64,000 bases of DNA from UBA11403 sp963784615 (GCA_963784615.1 CAWASG010000001.1:1674001-1738000); one strand, 5' to 3'. Shown: positions 16,252-26,186, counted from the first letter of the stretch. Numbers and translations: made by a program. Notes: generated by a model not told the origin, from the sequence alone.

Positions 16252-17475
16252 ATGATTAAGTTTACTGATAATTACATTAAGCATTTACAGCCGGAAAAAA
16301 ATTGGTTTGAAAAAACAGAAGCAACTGGTCTTGCACTGCGAATTATGCCAAGTGGAAGCAAGTCATGGATCTATCGTTTTACCTTCAATGGGCAACGGTG
16401 CAAAATGACGTTGGGAAAATACCCGGGGATCAGTTTAAAACAAGCTAGAGAGCTTCATATCCAGGCTGAAAGCCTAAAAGAACAAGGTATCAATCCCATT
16501 GAACATGCCGAATTGCAAAAAACAAAGCAAATCCACACAATGGAAAAATTAGTACTCTCTTGGTATACAGGCTACATCAAAAAAAATCGTAAACAACCTC
16601 AGCAAATTAAGCAGCTGATTGATGCCGATATCATCCCCTTGCTTGGCCATATGGAACTTGAAAAAATCCAAGCAAGAGATATTACCAAAGCACTGGATAC
16701 GATTGTTAATCGTGGCGCGCCTGTTCACGCCAACAAAGTGCTGAGTACGATAAAGCAGGCTCTGAATTATGCGAGCAGCCGTGGTGAGCTGACCGCCAAT
16801 CCCGCTGCCAACATACGCACGCGTGATATTGGAGGATTGGAAAAACCAAGAGAACGTTTTTTAACACTCGAAGAAATTAAATTATTATGGTTATTTCTAG
16901 ACAGTGATTCCAGTAAAATAAGCCTTCATATAAAGCTTGGGATTAAAATAATCTTACTTACGGGAGTCAGAACCGCCGAACTACGATTGGCTCAATGGAG
17001 TGAATTTGTTTTTGAACAATCCTTATGGACTATACCTGCCAGCCACACTAAAAGTGGGATGGTTATAAAAATCCATTTAAGCCCCCAAACAAAAGTGTTA
17101 TTAAGCCAACTCAAAAATCATAATACGTCAGATTATGTAATGCCTGGATCCAAGGATGATCAACCACTAACAGATAAAGCACTCCCACGAGCTGTAAATA
17201 GAATACAAGAGCGCATAGGAATCCCTCAGTGGACGCCGCATGACCTACGGAGGACATTTGCCACACAACTCGGCGAAGCGCTGCATATTGACCCTGTGGT
17301 CATTGAAAAATGTTTAGGACATAAAATGCCTAAAATTATGGCGACATACAATAAAAATGAAATGCTACCACAACGTAAGCAGGCACTGGATAGATGGGGA
17401 AAATTCATTGAACATCTGGTTTATGATACAAACAGAAATTACCATCCCATTGAGATGATTAAGGACATGGCATAA
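16252..17475 (+). CDS. P4-type tyrosine integrase (island 2)
   Basis: The gene encodes 407 aa with an N-terminal Arm domain (ITFTDN-like start, then TLGKYPGISLKQAREL) and catalytic motifs LTGVRTAELRL, HDLRRTFATQLG, LGHK and MATYNKN. The C-terminal ~60 residues are almost the same as in integrase 1, while the N-terminal half differs more. AAAGGATCTT precedes the ATG. A short palindromic TGGTACCA-rich stretch at 16210-16240 lies upstream. It should act on the tRNA-Pro site, represented by att 2 about 170 bp upstream. Confidence 0.9.
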   Translation: MIKFTDNYIKHLQPEKNWFEKTEATGLALRIMPSGSKSWIYRFTFNGQRCKMTLGKYPGISLKQARELHIQAESLKEQGINPIEHAELQKTKQIHTMEKLVLSWYTGYIKKNRKQPQQIKQLIDADIIPLLGHMELEKIQARDITKALDTIVNRGAPVHANKVLSTIKQALNYASSRGELTANPAANIRTRDIGGLEKPRERFLTLEEIKLLWLFLDSDSSKISLHIKLGIKIILLTGVRTAELRLAQWSEFVFEQSLWTIPASHTKSGMVIKIHLSPQTKVLLSQLKNHNTSDYVMPGSKDDQPLTDKALPRAVNRIQERIGIPQWTPHDLRRTFATQLGEALHIDPVVIEKCLGHKMPKIMATYNKNEMLPQRKQALDRWGKFIEHLVYDTNRNYHPIEMIKDMA

Positions 17476-17719
17476 TGAATATCGAACAATTACAAGATCC
17501 ACTCGCCCAAAGAAGATAAAGAAAAAGGGACTTATAGATTCAAATGACCACGCCAAAACAACACTTGGTTTCTTGTAAATTAAGTTTGGGGCGGTTTGAG
17601 GTGGTTGAGGAGGTTCGTAATTAAGGATCAACCATTAATAGCCAGCGCTCTCCCTCCCGCAGCACTCGGGATGACATCGAGCTGTTACGATAATTGATAA
17701 TAAACAAGGATAAAAGATA

Positions 17720-17854
17720 ATGGATCAATCTGAGTTGAAAGCATTATTAAGCCAATTTATTGCGGACTGGGAAAATGAAGTCGTTGAGTTCAAACAGGTT
17801 GATGATGCCTATTCAACCTCTAAAATTGGCGAATATTTTTCAGCTATAGCCAAT
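17720..17854 (+). pseudogene. AlbA_2/ATP-binding transcriptional regulator-like gene, N-terminal 45 codons
   Basis: The frame starts at ATG 17720 (AAGGA upstream) and runs MDQSELKALLSQF...EYFSAIAN before the IS21-family element begins at 17855. The motif NEVVEFKQ is typical of the AlbA_2 (Schlafen-like) domain. The rest of the gene resumes at 21176. Together they make 554 aa. Confidence 0.8.
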
Positions 17855-17981
17855 TGTAGACGGGGCTAAGAACCCGCTAATAAATGGCGCAGGCAGATAG
17901 TATCCCTCAAAAATCCCATCTCATCCGATGAACATCAAAATAGATCAAAGAAAGAACAATTCGATAAATTAATCTAAAATT

Positions 17982-18056
17982 AAGGGACTAATGAAACCCG
18001 TTTGGTATCGTTAGTGATTTTCCCGTCCCTACGATACCAAACGTCCCCAGTCCCTT
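17982..18056. other. Double-stem hairpin near the left end of the IS21 element
   Basis: Inner arms CGTTTGGTATCGT (17999-18011) and ACGATACCAAACG (18031-18043) pair over 13 bp. Outer arms AAGGGACT (17982-17989) and AGTCCCTT (18049-18056) add 8 bp. It lies upstream of the first IS gene and could block transcription entering from outside or bind a regulator. Confidence 0.5.
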
Positions 18057-18116
18057 GATATAAAGCATATCACGAGATCACATAATTTCCAGGTTTCATT
18101 AAGCAAAGGATTGCTT

Positions 18117-18551
18117 ATGAAACACACTCCAAGACTATTTCAATGCGCTCTCTGTCATACACAGTCTATAGTCTGCTCTAAGTGCGATCGTGGGCAAATT
18201 TATTGTGGCACCGTTTGCGCGGTCTTTGCGCGAAAAAAATCAATGAAATTAGCCGGGATGCGTTATCAAAGAACCTTCAATGGAAAACGAAATCATGCTG
18301 CACGCCAAGCCCGTTACCGTATGCGCCAGAACGAAATAGTGACGCATCAGGGTTCACCTCCAATGCTCCAACATGCTTCAATGAGTTCGCTTGAAAATAA
18401 GCCTAAAAAGACAGAAAGAGGACACAAAAAATTGGCATTAGCCTGCTGCTTTTGTGAAAAACCTGTATCTGACTGGATCCGTAATGATTTTTTGAGACGA
18501 AGACGCTCTCACGCATCGCCCGGATCCAAAGCTTCACCTCAAGCACCTTGA
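18117..18551 (+). CDS. IS21-associated zinc-ribbon-like accessory protein
   Basis: The gene encodes 144 aa from ATG 18117 (AAAGGA just upstream). The N-terminus has paired cysteines, CALC, CSKC and CGTVC, as in a zinc-binding domain. A basic segment rich in RYRMRQ follows, then VTHQGSP and a second Cys cluster (ACCFCEKP). I recall similar Cys-rich, Arg-rich proteins encoded ahead of istA in one IS21 subgroup. The role, perhaps DNA binding at the ends, is unproven. The stop is 26 bp before istA. Confidence 0.6.
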   Translation: MKHTPRLFQCALCHTQSIVCSKCDRGQIYCGTVCAVFARKKSMKLAGMRYQRTFNGKRNHAARQARYRMRQNEIVTHQGSPPMLQHASMSSLENKPKKTERGHKKLALACCFCEKPVSDWIRNDFLRRRRSHASPGSKASPQAP

Positions 18552-18576
18552 ACATTAACGAACATAAGGAGGAATC

Positions 18577-20076
18577 ATGGCGATTTCCCAGGAATTAAGA
18601 GCAAATATTTTACGTTATCATCACGTTGAAAAGTGGCGTGTGGGGACGATTGCGTCCCAACTTGGCGTGCATCATTCAACTGTTAAACGTGTATTATCTC
18701 ACACGGGGGTTGATAAAAATAAAATCCTCGTTGAACAGTCAATCATTGATCCATTTTTATCCTTTCTCCTCGAACAATTAAAGCGCTTTCCTAATCTCAC
18801 TGCGAGTCGCCTGTATGGGATGGCCGTTGAGCGTGGATATCCCGGTGGCCCCGATCACTTTCGTCAACTCATCTCATTCTATAGGCCAAAGACACCCGCT
18901 GAAGCGTTTCTTCGATTAAGAACATTAGCCGGCGAGCAAGCACAAGTCGACTGGGGTCATTTTGGGCACATAACCATTGGCGCGGCTAAACGACCACTGA
19001 TGGCATTTGTCATGGTTTTGAGTTACTCGAGAAAAGTTTTCCTGCATTTTTACTTGAACGCTCGAACTGAAAATTTTCTACGTGGCCATGAACTGGCCTT
19101 TAACTACTATTCTGGGATCCCTCGTGTCGCGCTCTACGACAATCTCAAAAGCGCAGTACTTGATAGGAAAGGCGATGCTATTCGATTTAACCCTGTGCTA
19201 TTGGATTTTGCAGCTCATTATCGTTTCGAACCCAGGCCCTGTGCGGTCTATCGAGGAAATGAAAAAGGGAAGGTTGAGAGGTCTATTCGTTATATACGGG
19301 ACAATTTTTTTGCAGGCCGCCAGTATAAAAGTCTTGCCGATCTCAATCAGCAAGCGCTTACCTGGTGTGATAATCAGGCATCGAACCGGCCTTGTCCAGA
19401 GGATAAAAGCAAAACGGTTCACGAGATTTTCCTGGATGAACAGCCACGCTTGATTCCACTGCCTGATAACCCCTATCCCTGCAACGAAGTCGAGACAGTT
19501 TCTGTTGGCAAAACGCCCTACGCTAGATTCGACTTGAATGATTATTCAGTGCCTCACACCCATGTCCGGCAAGCACTCACGGTTCATGCAACACTCGATT
19601 TCGTCAGTATTTTGGATGGCGTCACTGTGATTGCAAAACACGTGCGAAGCTATGATAAAGCGAAACAAATCGAATGCGAGGAGCATATTAAAACACTGGC
19701 TGAGCGTAAACGAAACGCGCGACAGCATCGGGGACAGGACAGGCTCACGATGACGATTGACTGCGCGCGAGAGTTTCTGAAGATGGCCGCGGTTCGTGGA
19801 TATCCATTGACATCAATAACCAACCAGCTGACGTCACTACTGGATGATTATGGTGCCAGTTTATTGGAAAAAGCGATGGCTGAAGCCCTTGTGAAAGAAT
19901 CACCACACCCAAATTCCGTTCGAATTATTTTGCAAAAGATACTTGATGAACGTGTCGAGGCACCCTTGGTGACGTTCGCTCTGTCCAAGGACAAACGTGT
20001 CACCGGGATGATTATAAAACCACACTCATTAAACCAGTACAGCGTGCTTGATTCAACCACATCAACAGAGGAGTAA
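18577..20076 (+). CDS. istA: IS21-family transposase IstA
   Basis: The gene encodes 499 aa. An N-terminal HTH (GTIASQLGVHHSTVKRVL, residues 23-40) precedes the DDE core with D125 (AQVDWGHFG), D188 (ALYDNLKSA) and E234 (GKVERSIRY), followed by the C-terminal Mu-type domain. GGAGGAATC lies before the ATG. IstA with IstB carries out copy-and-insert transposition. The catalytic triad is intact and the length is usual for the family. Confidence 0.93.
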   Translation: MAISQELRANILRYHHVEKWRVGTIASQLGVHHSTVKRVLSHTGVDKNKILVEQSIIDPFLSFLLEQLKRFPNLTASRLYGMAVERGYPGGPDHFRQLISFYRPKTPAEAFLRLRTLAGEQAQVDWGHFGHITIGAAKRPLMAFVMVLSYSRKVFLHFYLNARTENFLRGHELAFNYYSGIPRVALYDNLKSAVLDRKGDAIRFNPVLLDFAAHYRFEPRPCAVYRGNEKGKVERSIRYIRDNFFAGRQYKSLADLNQQALTWCDNQASNRPCPEDKSKTVHEIFLDEQPRLIPLPDNPYPCNEVETVSVGKTPYARFDLNDYSVPHTHVRQALTVHATLDFVSILDGVTVIAKHVRSYDKAKQIECEEHIKTLAERKRNARQHRGQDRLTMTIDCAREFLKMAAVRGYPLTSITNQLTSLLDDYGASLLEKAMAEALVKESPHPNSVRIILQKILDERVEAPLVTFALSKDKRVTGMIIKPHSLNQYSVLDSTTSTEE

Positions 20077-20083
20077 TCGTATT

Positions 20084-20869
20084 ATGTTAACCGAATTATT
20101 ATTAAACCGTGCGACAGCACAAAAGCTTCATGGCGTTATCAGTCACCAGGACAGCATTAATGAAGAAGGCGCTTTCTGGCTTGAGCGGTTTGTTACCTGG
20201 GAAGAACGCCATCGCTCGCAACGCAGCCTTGATGGCCGTCTGCGCAAAGCACGCATTGGTCGTTTCAAACCGATGAGTGAGTTCGATTGGAACTGGCCAA
20301 AGCAATGTGACCGCACGGTCATTGAGCAATGGATGCTACTGGATTTTATGGCGGGAGCCAGCAACCTGATTCTGTGCGGTCCAAACGGGGTTGGCAAAAC
20401 CATGATTGTCTCAAATATCGCATCTCAAGTTGTGCTTCAAGGGGGTACGGCATTGTTCACAACGGCGGCAGCCATGTTGAATGAGTTGGCTGAGCTGGAT
20501 AGTGATAGCGCGTTACGTCGCCGGATAAAATATTACACGCAACCTTCTCTTTTAGTCGTGGACGAGGTTGGGTATCTTTCTTACTCCAATCGACATGCCG
20601 ATTTGTTATTCGAGGTCGTTTCCCAACGTTATGAAAAAAAATCAACGTGCATAACGACCAACAAACCCATTGCAGACTGGCGCGAAACCTTTCCCAACGC
20701 AACTTGCGTTGTTTCGATCGTTGATCGGCTGCTTCATCACTCTGAAATTTTAATGATCGAAGGCGACTCGTTTCGGTTGAAGGAGGCAATGGAAAAAAAT
20801 AAAGAGCGCAGTACAAAGCGAAAAAATGCCCAAAAAACAGCTACAGATGAGGTAAACAATCATGCGTGA
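20084..20869 (+). CDS. istB: IS21-family helper ATPase IstB
   Basis: The gene encodes 261 aa from ATG 20084, chosen over an upstream in-frame start at 20048 because GAGGAGTAA lies just before it. Walker A is LCGPNGVGKT, Walker B is SLLVVDEVGYLSY, and the arginine-finger region RLLHHSE follows. IstB assembles on target DNA and stimulates IstA. It starts eight bases after the istA stop. Confidence 0.93.
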   Translation: MLTELLLNRATAQKLHGVISHQDSINEEGAFWLERFVTWEERHRSQRSLDGRLRKARIGRFKPMSEFDWNWPKQCDRTVIEQWMLLDFMAGASNLILCGPNGVGKTMIVSNIASQVVLQGGTALFTTAAAMLNELAELDSDSALRRRIKYYTQPSLLVVDEVGYLSYSNRHADLLFEVVSQRYEKKSTCITTNKPIADWRETFPNATCVVSIVDRLLHHSEILMIEGDSFRLKEAMEKNKERSTKRKNAQKTATDEVNNHA

Positions 20870-21080
20870 CATGATGTTAGAAGCTCTATTACCGGAGTCA
20901 ATGTCCGACGAGGCCGCACATGTCTTAGTAAATTTTCTTGGTGACCTTGTTGCCACATTGGAATGCATTTATCTCGCCCAGTTAAAGCGTCATCATCAAA
21001 AGGTCGAAGACGAATTTTATGCTTCAATGGCAGATGTGGTCTGCTGGGGGGAGCCTCCTACAAACGAGAACTCATCTTAG
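20862..21080 (+). CDS. Small accessory protein downstream of istB
   Basis: The gene encodes 72 aa, overlapping the istB stop by 8 bp (coupled translation). The protein is acidic and helical (MSDEAAHVLVNFLGDLVATLE) with no known motif. It is inside the IS, 90 bp from the right end, so it moves with the element. Function unknown. Confidence 0.55.
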   Translation: MRDMMLEALLPESMSDEAAHVLVNFLGDLVATLECIYLAQLKRHHQKVEDEFYASMADVVCWGEPPTNENSS

Positions 21081-21175
21081 AAACAAACTCGACCAGGGTG
21101 GGCATTGTTCGCTAATTTTGGTCGATTTAAGCCTGCGCCATATATCCGCGGTTTTGACCCACCGTTAACACCAAT

Positions 21176-22705
21176 GAAGCAAATTTACGTAATATTGAAA
21201 AAGGCTGGCTCATCTTTGGTGTTGACAATCATTCTCGTACTATTAAAGGTAGCAATTACCGAGAAAATAAAGAACGGCTGTCTAGCCTGAAGCATCAAAT
21301 ATCACAAGGGAGTGAACCATCCATTACATTCCGTGATATTCATGAATATCATACCTCGGAAGGTCGAGTGTTACTTTTTGAAATCCCAGCAGCCCCTATT
21401 GGAATGCCCATTGCGTGGAATGGACATTACTATGCGCGTGCAGGAGAAAGTCTCACTCACCTTGGATTAGATAAATTAGATCGAATTCGAAAGCAAGTCG
21501 GCTCATCCGATTGGACGGCCCACGTGGTTGAGGAGGCTTCAATTAATAACCTTGATGTCGATGCCCTAAAAAAAGCTCGAGAAGGATTTGCAAAAAAATA
21601 TGCCAATCGTTTTCAAATAGATGAGGTCATGAGTTGGTCAGACGCAGTGTTTCTTGATCGCGCCAAAGTGACAACAGACGGTCAAATTACACGTGCAGCA
21701 TTGCTTTTGCTGGGAAGATCGGAATCCGCTTATCTTCTATCACCTCACCCGGCGTTAATGACGTGGAAGCTGGTGGGAGAAGAACGCGCTTATGAGCATT
21801 TTGGCCCACCGTTCCTACTGACTACAGGCCTGCTTTACAACAGAATCAGAAACGTGCAATTGCGAATTCTGCCTATGAATGAATTAGTTGCTGTGGAACT
21901 TGCAAAATATGATCAAAAAATTGTATTAGAAGCACTAAACAATTGTATTGCTCATCAAGATTACTCACGGCATGGACGAATTATTGTCACAGAGTTAATT
22001 GATCGACTTATTCTTGAAAATGAAGGCGCATTTTATGATGGTCAACCCGATGATTATATACCTGGACACAAAATACCACGAAGATATCGTAATCCATTTT
22101 TAACTCGAGCCATGTCAGAGCTTGGCATGATTGATATCATGGGTTATGGGATTCATGAAATGTATACTGGACAAGCTCGTCGTTACTTTCCATTGCCAGA
22201 CTATGATTTACTAGAACCTCAAGCGGTTAAAATGACGATCTACGGGCATGTGGTTGATCCTGCATACAGTAGAATGCTTATCCAAAAAACAGATCTTACG
22301 CTAGATGAGATTATTGCACTCGATCGCGTTCAGAAACACTTTCCTTTACATGATGATATGATTAAGCATCTGCGAAAAGAAAAATTAATTGAAGGCCGTA
22401 AGCCTAACTTCCACGTTTCAGCATTCATTGCAAAGGCCACTGCCACCAAAGCTGATTACATTCATACTCGTGCACAGGATAATACCTATTATCGAAAATT
22501 GATCCTTGATTATCTTGACGTTTTCGAATCTGCAACACGAAAAGAAATCGACAAACTGCTATGGAGCAAATTAAGCGACGCATTAGACAACAATCAAAAA
22601 TTTAAAAAAATTAATAACCTACTCAACCACATGCGAAATGAAGGCATAATCCAAAATATTAGCTCTCGCAAACTATCAGTTTGGCAATTACAAGAAAAAA
22701 AGTAA
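21176..22705 (+). pseudogene. AlbA_2/ATP-binding regulator-like gene, C-terminal 509 codons
   Basis: This is the continuation of the gene begun at 17720. The frame reads EANLRNIEKGWLIFGVDNHSR (rest of AlbA_2), then a GHKL/HATPase_c_4-like region (VLEALNNCIAHQDYSRHGRI, FLTRAMSELGMIDIMGYGIHE), and a C-terminal winged helix (TRKEIDKLLWSKLSD). Such proteins are often annotated as RecG-like or as transcriptional regulators. A 445-aa fragment could be translated from ATG 21368. Apart from the IS, no other lesion is seen. Confidence 0.8.
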
Positions 22706-23308
22706 TAAAAAAGAGTAAATTAGTAATAAATTAAGAGGCGGATTTATAAAAAAACACATTATATCAACACGGTACATTTACTTTTTAATGATTAAAAAGT
22801 AATAAAACTTACTCAATATGAAGTAATAATTTAATTTTAAATGAAAGAATTGTTAACGGCCACACAAAGTTGCGGATAAATGGTACCGCCGGTCACACAA
22901 ACTCAACTTTGGCAATTTTTCAATTTATTCGCATTATTATTTAAATGTACTTGTGCCATTGGTTCATTTGAGTTCATTTAATAATCTATGAAGCAAGGGC
23001 ATTGACAAAAAGGATTGGGTTGAACAATATTGGCAATCAAAAGAAATTTATTATGTGCATCATCGCTTGTTTTTAAAATTCCCCGAGTAAATCCGCACAA
23101 ATCCGTCTCAAAATAGGCCGACCCTAACCCGTCATCCTAACCCGTCACAAAGCCGACATCCCTAGACGCAGTCGAATCAATAGATACCGAACACTCTCCA
23201 ATTAAACCCGACATACCCCAAACAACTCAGGCCGACCCACCTCATAACTCAGTAAATATTTGTGTGTGTATGTGGGGAACAAAATTTTTTTTTTAGGTTC
23301 AATGAATT
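22706..23308. other. Non-coding stretch of island 2
   Basis: This A+T-rich region has no convincing gene. At 22859-22910 the phrase CACACAAAGTTG...CACACAAACTCAACTTTGG has a repeated look and may be the scar of an insertion-sequence end. A CCTAACCCGTCA tandem pair occurs near 23130-23150. No promoter or RNA gene is evident. Confidence 0.4.
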
Positions 23309-23359
23309 TCATTCAATAACACCGATTGTATCTCTATTGACATGTGCTATGGATTTTTT

Positions 23360-23413
23360 GTAACTCCCCAGGTACGTCATCCAGAGCGCGTCTTTTTGCG
23401 CGAAGGATCTCCT
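23360..23413 (+). repeat. 54-bp repeat, left arm (pairs with 24510-24563)
   Basis: GTAACTCCCCAGGTACGTCA and the following bases to 23413 are the exact reverse complement of 24510-24563. The core ...GCGCGTCTTTTTGCGCGAAG... is itself near-palindromic. This looks like a dispersed REP-like sequence, present twice in opposite orientation around the GIY-YIG gene and the IS66 relic. Confidence 0.75.
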
Positions 23414-23429
23414 AGTCGTGGCACCATCT

Positions 23430-23720
23430 CTAACATATCGACTGGTATAAATCTTTCCATTCAGAATTGAATGTATTAACGAGGTCATTTTTCTTTTTTC
23501 GTGACCATCCCTTAATTTGTTTCTCTCGCGCAATGGCAACGACTATGTTGTCACATGCCTCATAATATACTAGGCGATCCACGTTATATTTTTGCGTAAA
23601 TCCTTTTACCAATTTATTCTTGTGTTCGTAAATGCGACGTATCAAATCACTAGTGACGCCAACATATAGTACATTGTTGTGTGTGTTTGCTACAAAATAT
23701 ACGTACGATTCGGTATGCAT
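23430..23720 (-). CDS. GIY-YIG nuclease-domain protein (UPF0213/YhbQ-like)
   Basis: The gene encodes 96 aa. The protein shows the GIY-YIG order: SYVYFVANTHNNVLYVGVTS (the YVY and YVG motifs), then RRIYEHKNK with Arg, and YYEACD with Glu. AAGGAATC precedes the ATG. Small single-domain members have uncertain roles; some act as structure-dependent nucleases. It sits between the paired 54-bp repeats, downstream of the IS66 relic. Confidence 0.85.
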   Translation of the reverse strand: MHTESYVYFVANTHNNVLYVGVTSDLIRRIYEHKNKLVKGFTQKYNVDRLVYYEACDNIVVAIAREKQIKGWSRKKKNDLVNTFNSEWKDLYQSIC

Positions 23721-23754
23721 GAGAGATTCCTTGTTGAGTTGGACTATTTCCCTG

Positions 23755-24440
23755 TCAACTTCCTGCAGGGATTGGTATGTTATCAGAAAATATTGTTTGA
23801 ATGGAGCTAAGAACGTTAAAACCTCGTTTACGTACCGTACTTATGAATCCTCGAATGCGAGCGAATTGTTCGGCTCCTTGAGAAGTGCGAAAACCGCCTG
23901 ATACTTTTTGTTTACACTTCATCATTCGTAAATCACGCTCAGCATCATTGTTCGTGAACGGAACGGCGGGGTCATGAAGAAATCTTAAGACGTCCTGCTT
24001 GTAATGAAACAAGCGCAATAAGAGATGGTACAATATTTTACTTCTGCTTGATGTTCAATGACTTCAATTTTAGGCGATGGAATATCAAAAACCTGTCGCT
24101 TAACTACCCCTAGTAACGGTGATTTGAACAGCGAATGTTGGCAGTCTGGGCCTGTCGTTAATACATGCTTTTCGATAATATCTGGCGTTTCAATTTGCTT
24201 CAGCGTTTCACCCTTATGGCCTTTTTGACCACCACTTTTATTCTTGCCATTTTCACGTAATGAAGAGGTACGGGACGGTTTACCTAAACCGTCACTGGAG
24301 GGTGGTTTTGAACTGTTGCTGCTATTTTTATTTAAGCGTATTTCTAAGTCCGCAATCTTCGCAGCTTGTTGTTTTACGACTTGTTCTAATTCAGCAATCT
24401 TTGTCAAAAGCGTTGATATGATTTGTTCGTAGTCTTTCAT
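23755..24440 (-). pseudogene. IS66-family transposase remnant (internally deleted)
   Basis: Two frames cover the two ends of an IS66 TnpC-type transposase. The N-terminal part (24440-23985) has the coiled-coil and KPPSSDGLGKPSR motif and GQKGHKGETL. The C-terminal part (to 23755) has FTNNDAERDLRMMKCKQKVSGGFR. They meet near 24030, out of frame, where EHQAEVK jumps to the C-terminal region. The large central part including most of the DDE core is gone, so it is dead. Confidence 0.85.
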
Positions 24441-24509
24441 CCACCCATTTGATCATAATCACATAATTTTTCAAGTGTTTTTTTCAATTATTTAAATCAT
24501 GTCACATTC

Positions 24510-24563
24510 AGGAGATCCTTCGCGCAAAAAGACGCGCTCTGGATGACGTACCTGGGGAGTTAC
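24510..24563 (-). repeat. 54-bp repeat, right arm (pairs with 23360-23413)
   Basis: This is the exact inverted copy of 23360-23413. It lies upstream of the Lvr-like gene. The flanks differ beyond the 54 bp, so each arm is a separate repeat copy or the arms mark an old element about 1.2 kb long. Confidence 0.75.
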
Positions 24564-24660
24564 GATTTTTTACAATAAGACAATATTAAATCAAATTGCG
24601 TTATTAAATGACGCCGGTTGCTATTGAATGATATGGTTTTTATCGATACTGGGAGTGAAA

Positions 24661-25347
24661 ATGAATTTTTTATTTGTAAACACAGAGGAATTAAGTGCGT
24701 TAATGGAGATACCGCTTAGCCAACGCGTCGTTTACCTGATGGGAATGCGCCCTTACATGGATAGAAAAACATATATTGTGGGTATTAAACGAAAAATAAG
24801 TTATCAGTCACTACGCGAAACGCTTTATGTTGCCCCTATTGCCGGGGTAAAAACTGGAAGTCCAAGCCATCAACAGATGAAACGGGCAGTAAAATCACTG
24901 GCCAGAGCGGGGCTCATAGAAATCCGATCAAATACCAAAAATCTGATCGTAAAATGTCTTTTGGCCGATACTAAACTTCCAGTACAAACTCCCGATGGGA
25001 TATCATCATCAACACAAACCGTTGCTCATCCTTGTAAAACCTTAAGACCAAAAGCTTTAACCAGCGCTGCACCATCCGTTGACATCGGTGAGTCCCGTAA
25101 AAGCGAACCACAAAACCACACCGATATCGCTCTAAAAAATTTATATCAGAAATTCGAACGATTCTGGAACAGCTACCCATTACCCATGCACAAAGCCAAC
25201 GCTTGGGATGAATTTAAAAAAATTAATCCTGATGATGGGGTGTTTGAGCAGATCCTGTTGTCCTTACAGCAACAACAATCTAACTCAATTAAAGGAGCGG
25301 CACCTAGCTGGCCATATCCAGCGGACTGGTTAGCCCAAAATTGTTAA
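24661..25347 (+). CDS. Legionella-vir-region-like protein (LvrA-type)
   Basis: The gene encodes 228 aa from ATG 24661, chosen because GGGAGTG lies just upstream; an ATG at 24628 has no ribosome binding site. The N-terminal half (NFLFVNTEELSALMEIPLSQ, RKISYQSLRETLYV) followed by KRAVKSLARAGLIEIRS looks like a winged-helix domain. The C-terminal FERFWNSYPLPMHKANAWDE segment is the pattern seen in phage or plasmid replication proteins (DnaT/O-like). From memory it resembles LvrA proteins of Legionella integrative elements. It is probably the regulator or replication protein of island 2. Confidence 0.6.
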   Translation: MNFLFVNTEELSALMEIPLSQRVVYLMGMRPYMDRKTYIVGIKRKISYQSLRETLYVAPIAGVKTGSPSHQQMKRAVKSLARAGLIEIRSNTKNLIVKCLLADTKLPVQTPDGISSSTQTVAHPCKTLRPKALTSAAPSVDIGESRKSEPQNHTDIALKNLYQKFERFWNSYPLPMHKANAWDEFKKINPDDGVFEQILLSLQQQQSNSIKGAAPSWPYPADWLAQNC

Positions 25348-25454
25348 ATCCACTCTAGAATAAGCACTTTACGTGGATAGCCAACTTGTTGACTCTAATT
25401 GTGAACAAGTGGCCGTTACCCAAGTGCCAAATTCTGTTTTTATGAATTACGTCA

Positions 25455-26180
25455 TTAAAGAGACTTCATAGTTGAGCTGCCAAATGTATGTGCCGAGGAG
25501 CTGGAGCTGTGTGCAGGCAGTGAATTATCACTGCGAGGACCATCTTCAGCAGGTGGGAAAAATCCTCCTCGTGCCCTTTTACTTTGAATATATTCTTCCA
25601 TTGATTTTACGCCTGGCGTGGGTTCTGCACCCGCCTGAAGTCTTTGAGTGAGCGCCTCAACAAAATCTATATGCCCATATATAAGGTTACCAGTTTGATC
25701 ATCGCCCTTATATAAAGGCATGGCCCAATTCCCCCATTCCCCTCCACCAGGAATAAATAAAGACGTATACATGACTATATTTTCAAAAATAAACTGACTG
25801 TCTTCTCCTCGTAAAAAACTGTCTTCTCCTGGTAAACCATCGTTCTCTCTAAAGGGCATGAAAGCGAATTTAACGAGGGTCAAGTGAGGATGTTGCGCTA
25901 GATATTCACAATTAATTGGCGATAATAAATTGAATTTTTTTAATTCAACCAAGATTTCTGCAAAATCTCGAGCATTGTCAAAATTCTGGCAACGTCGCCG
26001 AGAAAGAAGGTTGCGATAATCATCAGTCAAGAGATCATTCTGACGAAGTGTATCTAAAGCTAAAACGCCGTCGATTAATGAATAATTTTCTGCTATAAAT
26101 TCAAAATTAGCCTCAGCTTCTGCTCCGGATAATAATGCCTCTATATCAGGTTTAGGCAAAGAAGTATGAATAAAGGAATA
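25455..26180 (-). pseudogene. C-terminal fragment of the split 340-aa hypothetical gene
   Basis: The frame runs YSFIHTSLPKPDIEALLSG... for 241 codons to a Ser-rich tail (HSSSSSAHTFGSSTMKSL). It joins DKDT at 8362 through one GATACT. Its first bases abut copy 2 of the transposon. The whole protein has no signal peptide or recognised domain. The Ser/Thr-rich flexible C-terminus resembles those of some secreted effectors, but this is weak evidence. A fragment could start at TTG 26159. Confidence 0.75.
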
Positions 26181-26186
26181 AGTATC
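26181..26186 (-). repeat. Target-site duplication GATACT (half 2)
   Basis: AGTATC on the plus strand abuts the left boundary of copy 2 and is the partner of GATACT at 8357-8362. Confidence 0.8.

Larger units (their letters stand above)
17855..21170 (+). mobile_element. IS21-family insertion sequence with two accessory genes
   Basis: The element is 3,316 bp with related ends: left TGTAGACGGGGCTAAGAACC, right (from outside) TGTTAACGGTGGGTCAAAACC. Both ends also share ATGGCGCAGGC a little further in, likely an IstA binding repeat. It is flanked by 5-bp direct repeats CCAAT (17850-17854 and 21171-21175). Its genes run rightward: a Cys-rich small protein, IstA, IstB, and a 72-aa protein. Excising it with one CCAAT restores the host frame as SAIAN-EANLRNIEK. 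All genes look intact. Confidence 0.9.

Noticed and set aside
23360..24563. 54-bp inverted pair as the ends of the IS66 element
   Set aside because: The right arm lies ~70 bp outside the TnpC start but the left arm lies beyond the separate GIY-YIG gene, and the core resembles REP-type hairpins instead of IS66 ends.
15267..26186. Inversion as a phase switch that rebuilds the split genes
   Set aside because: Either orientation leaves both genes interrupted by a transposon, so flipping alone cannot restore them.
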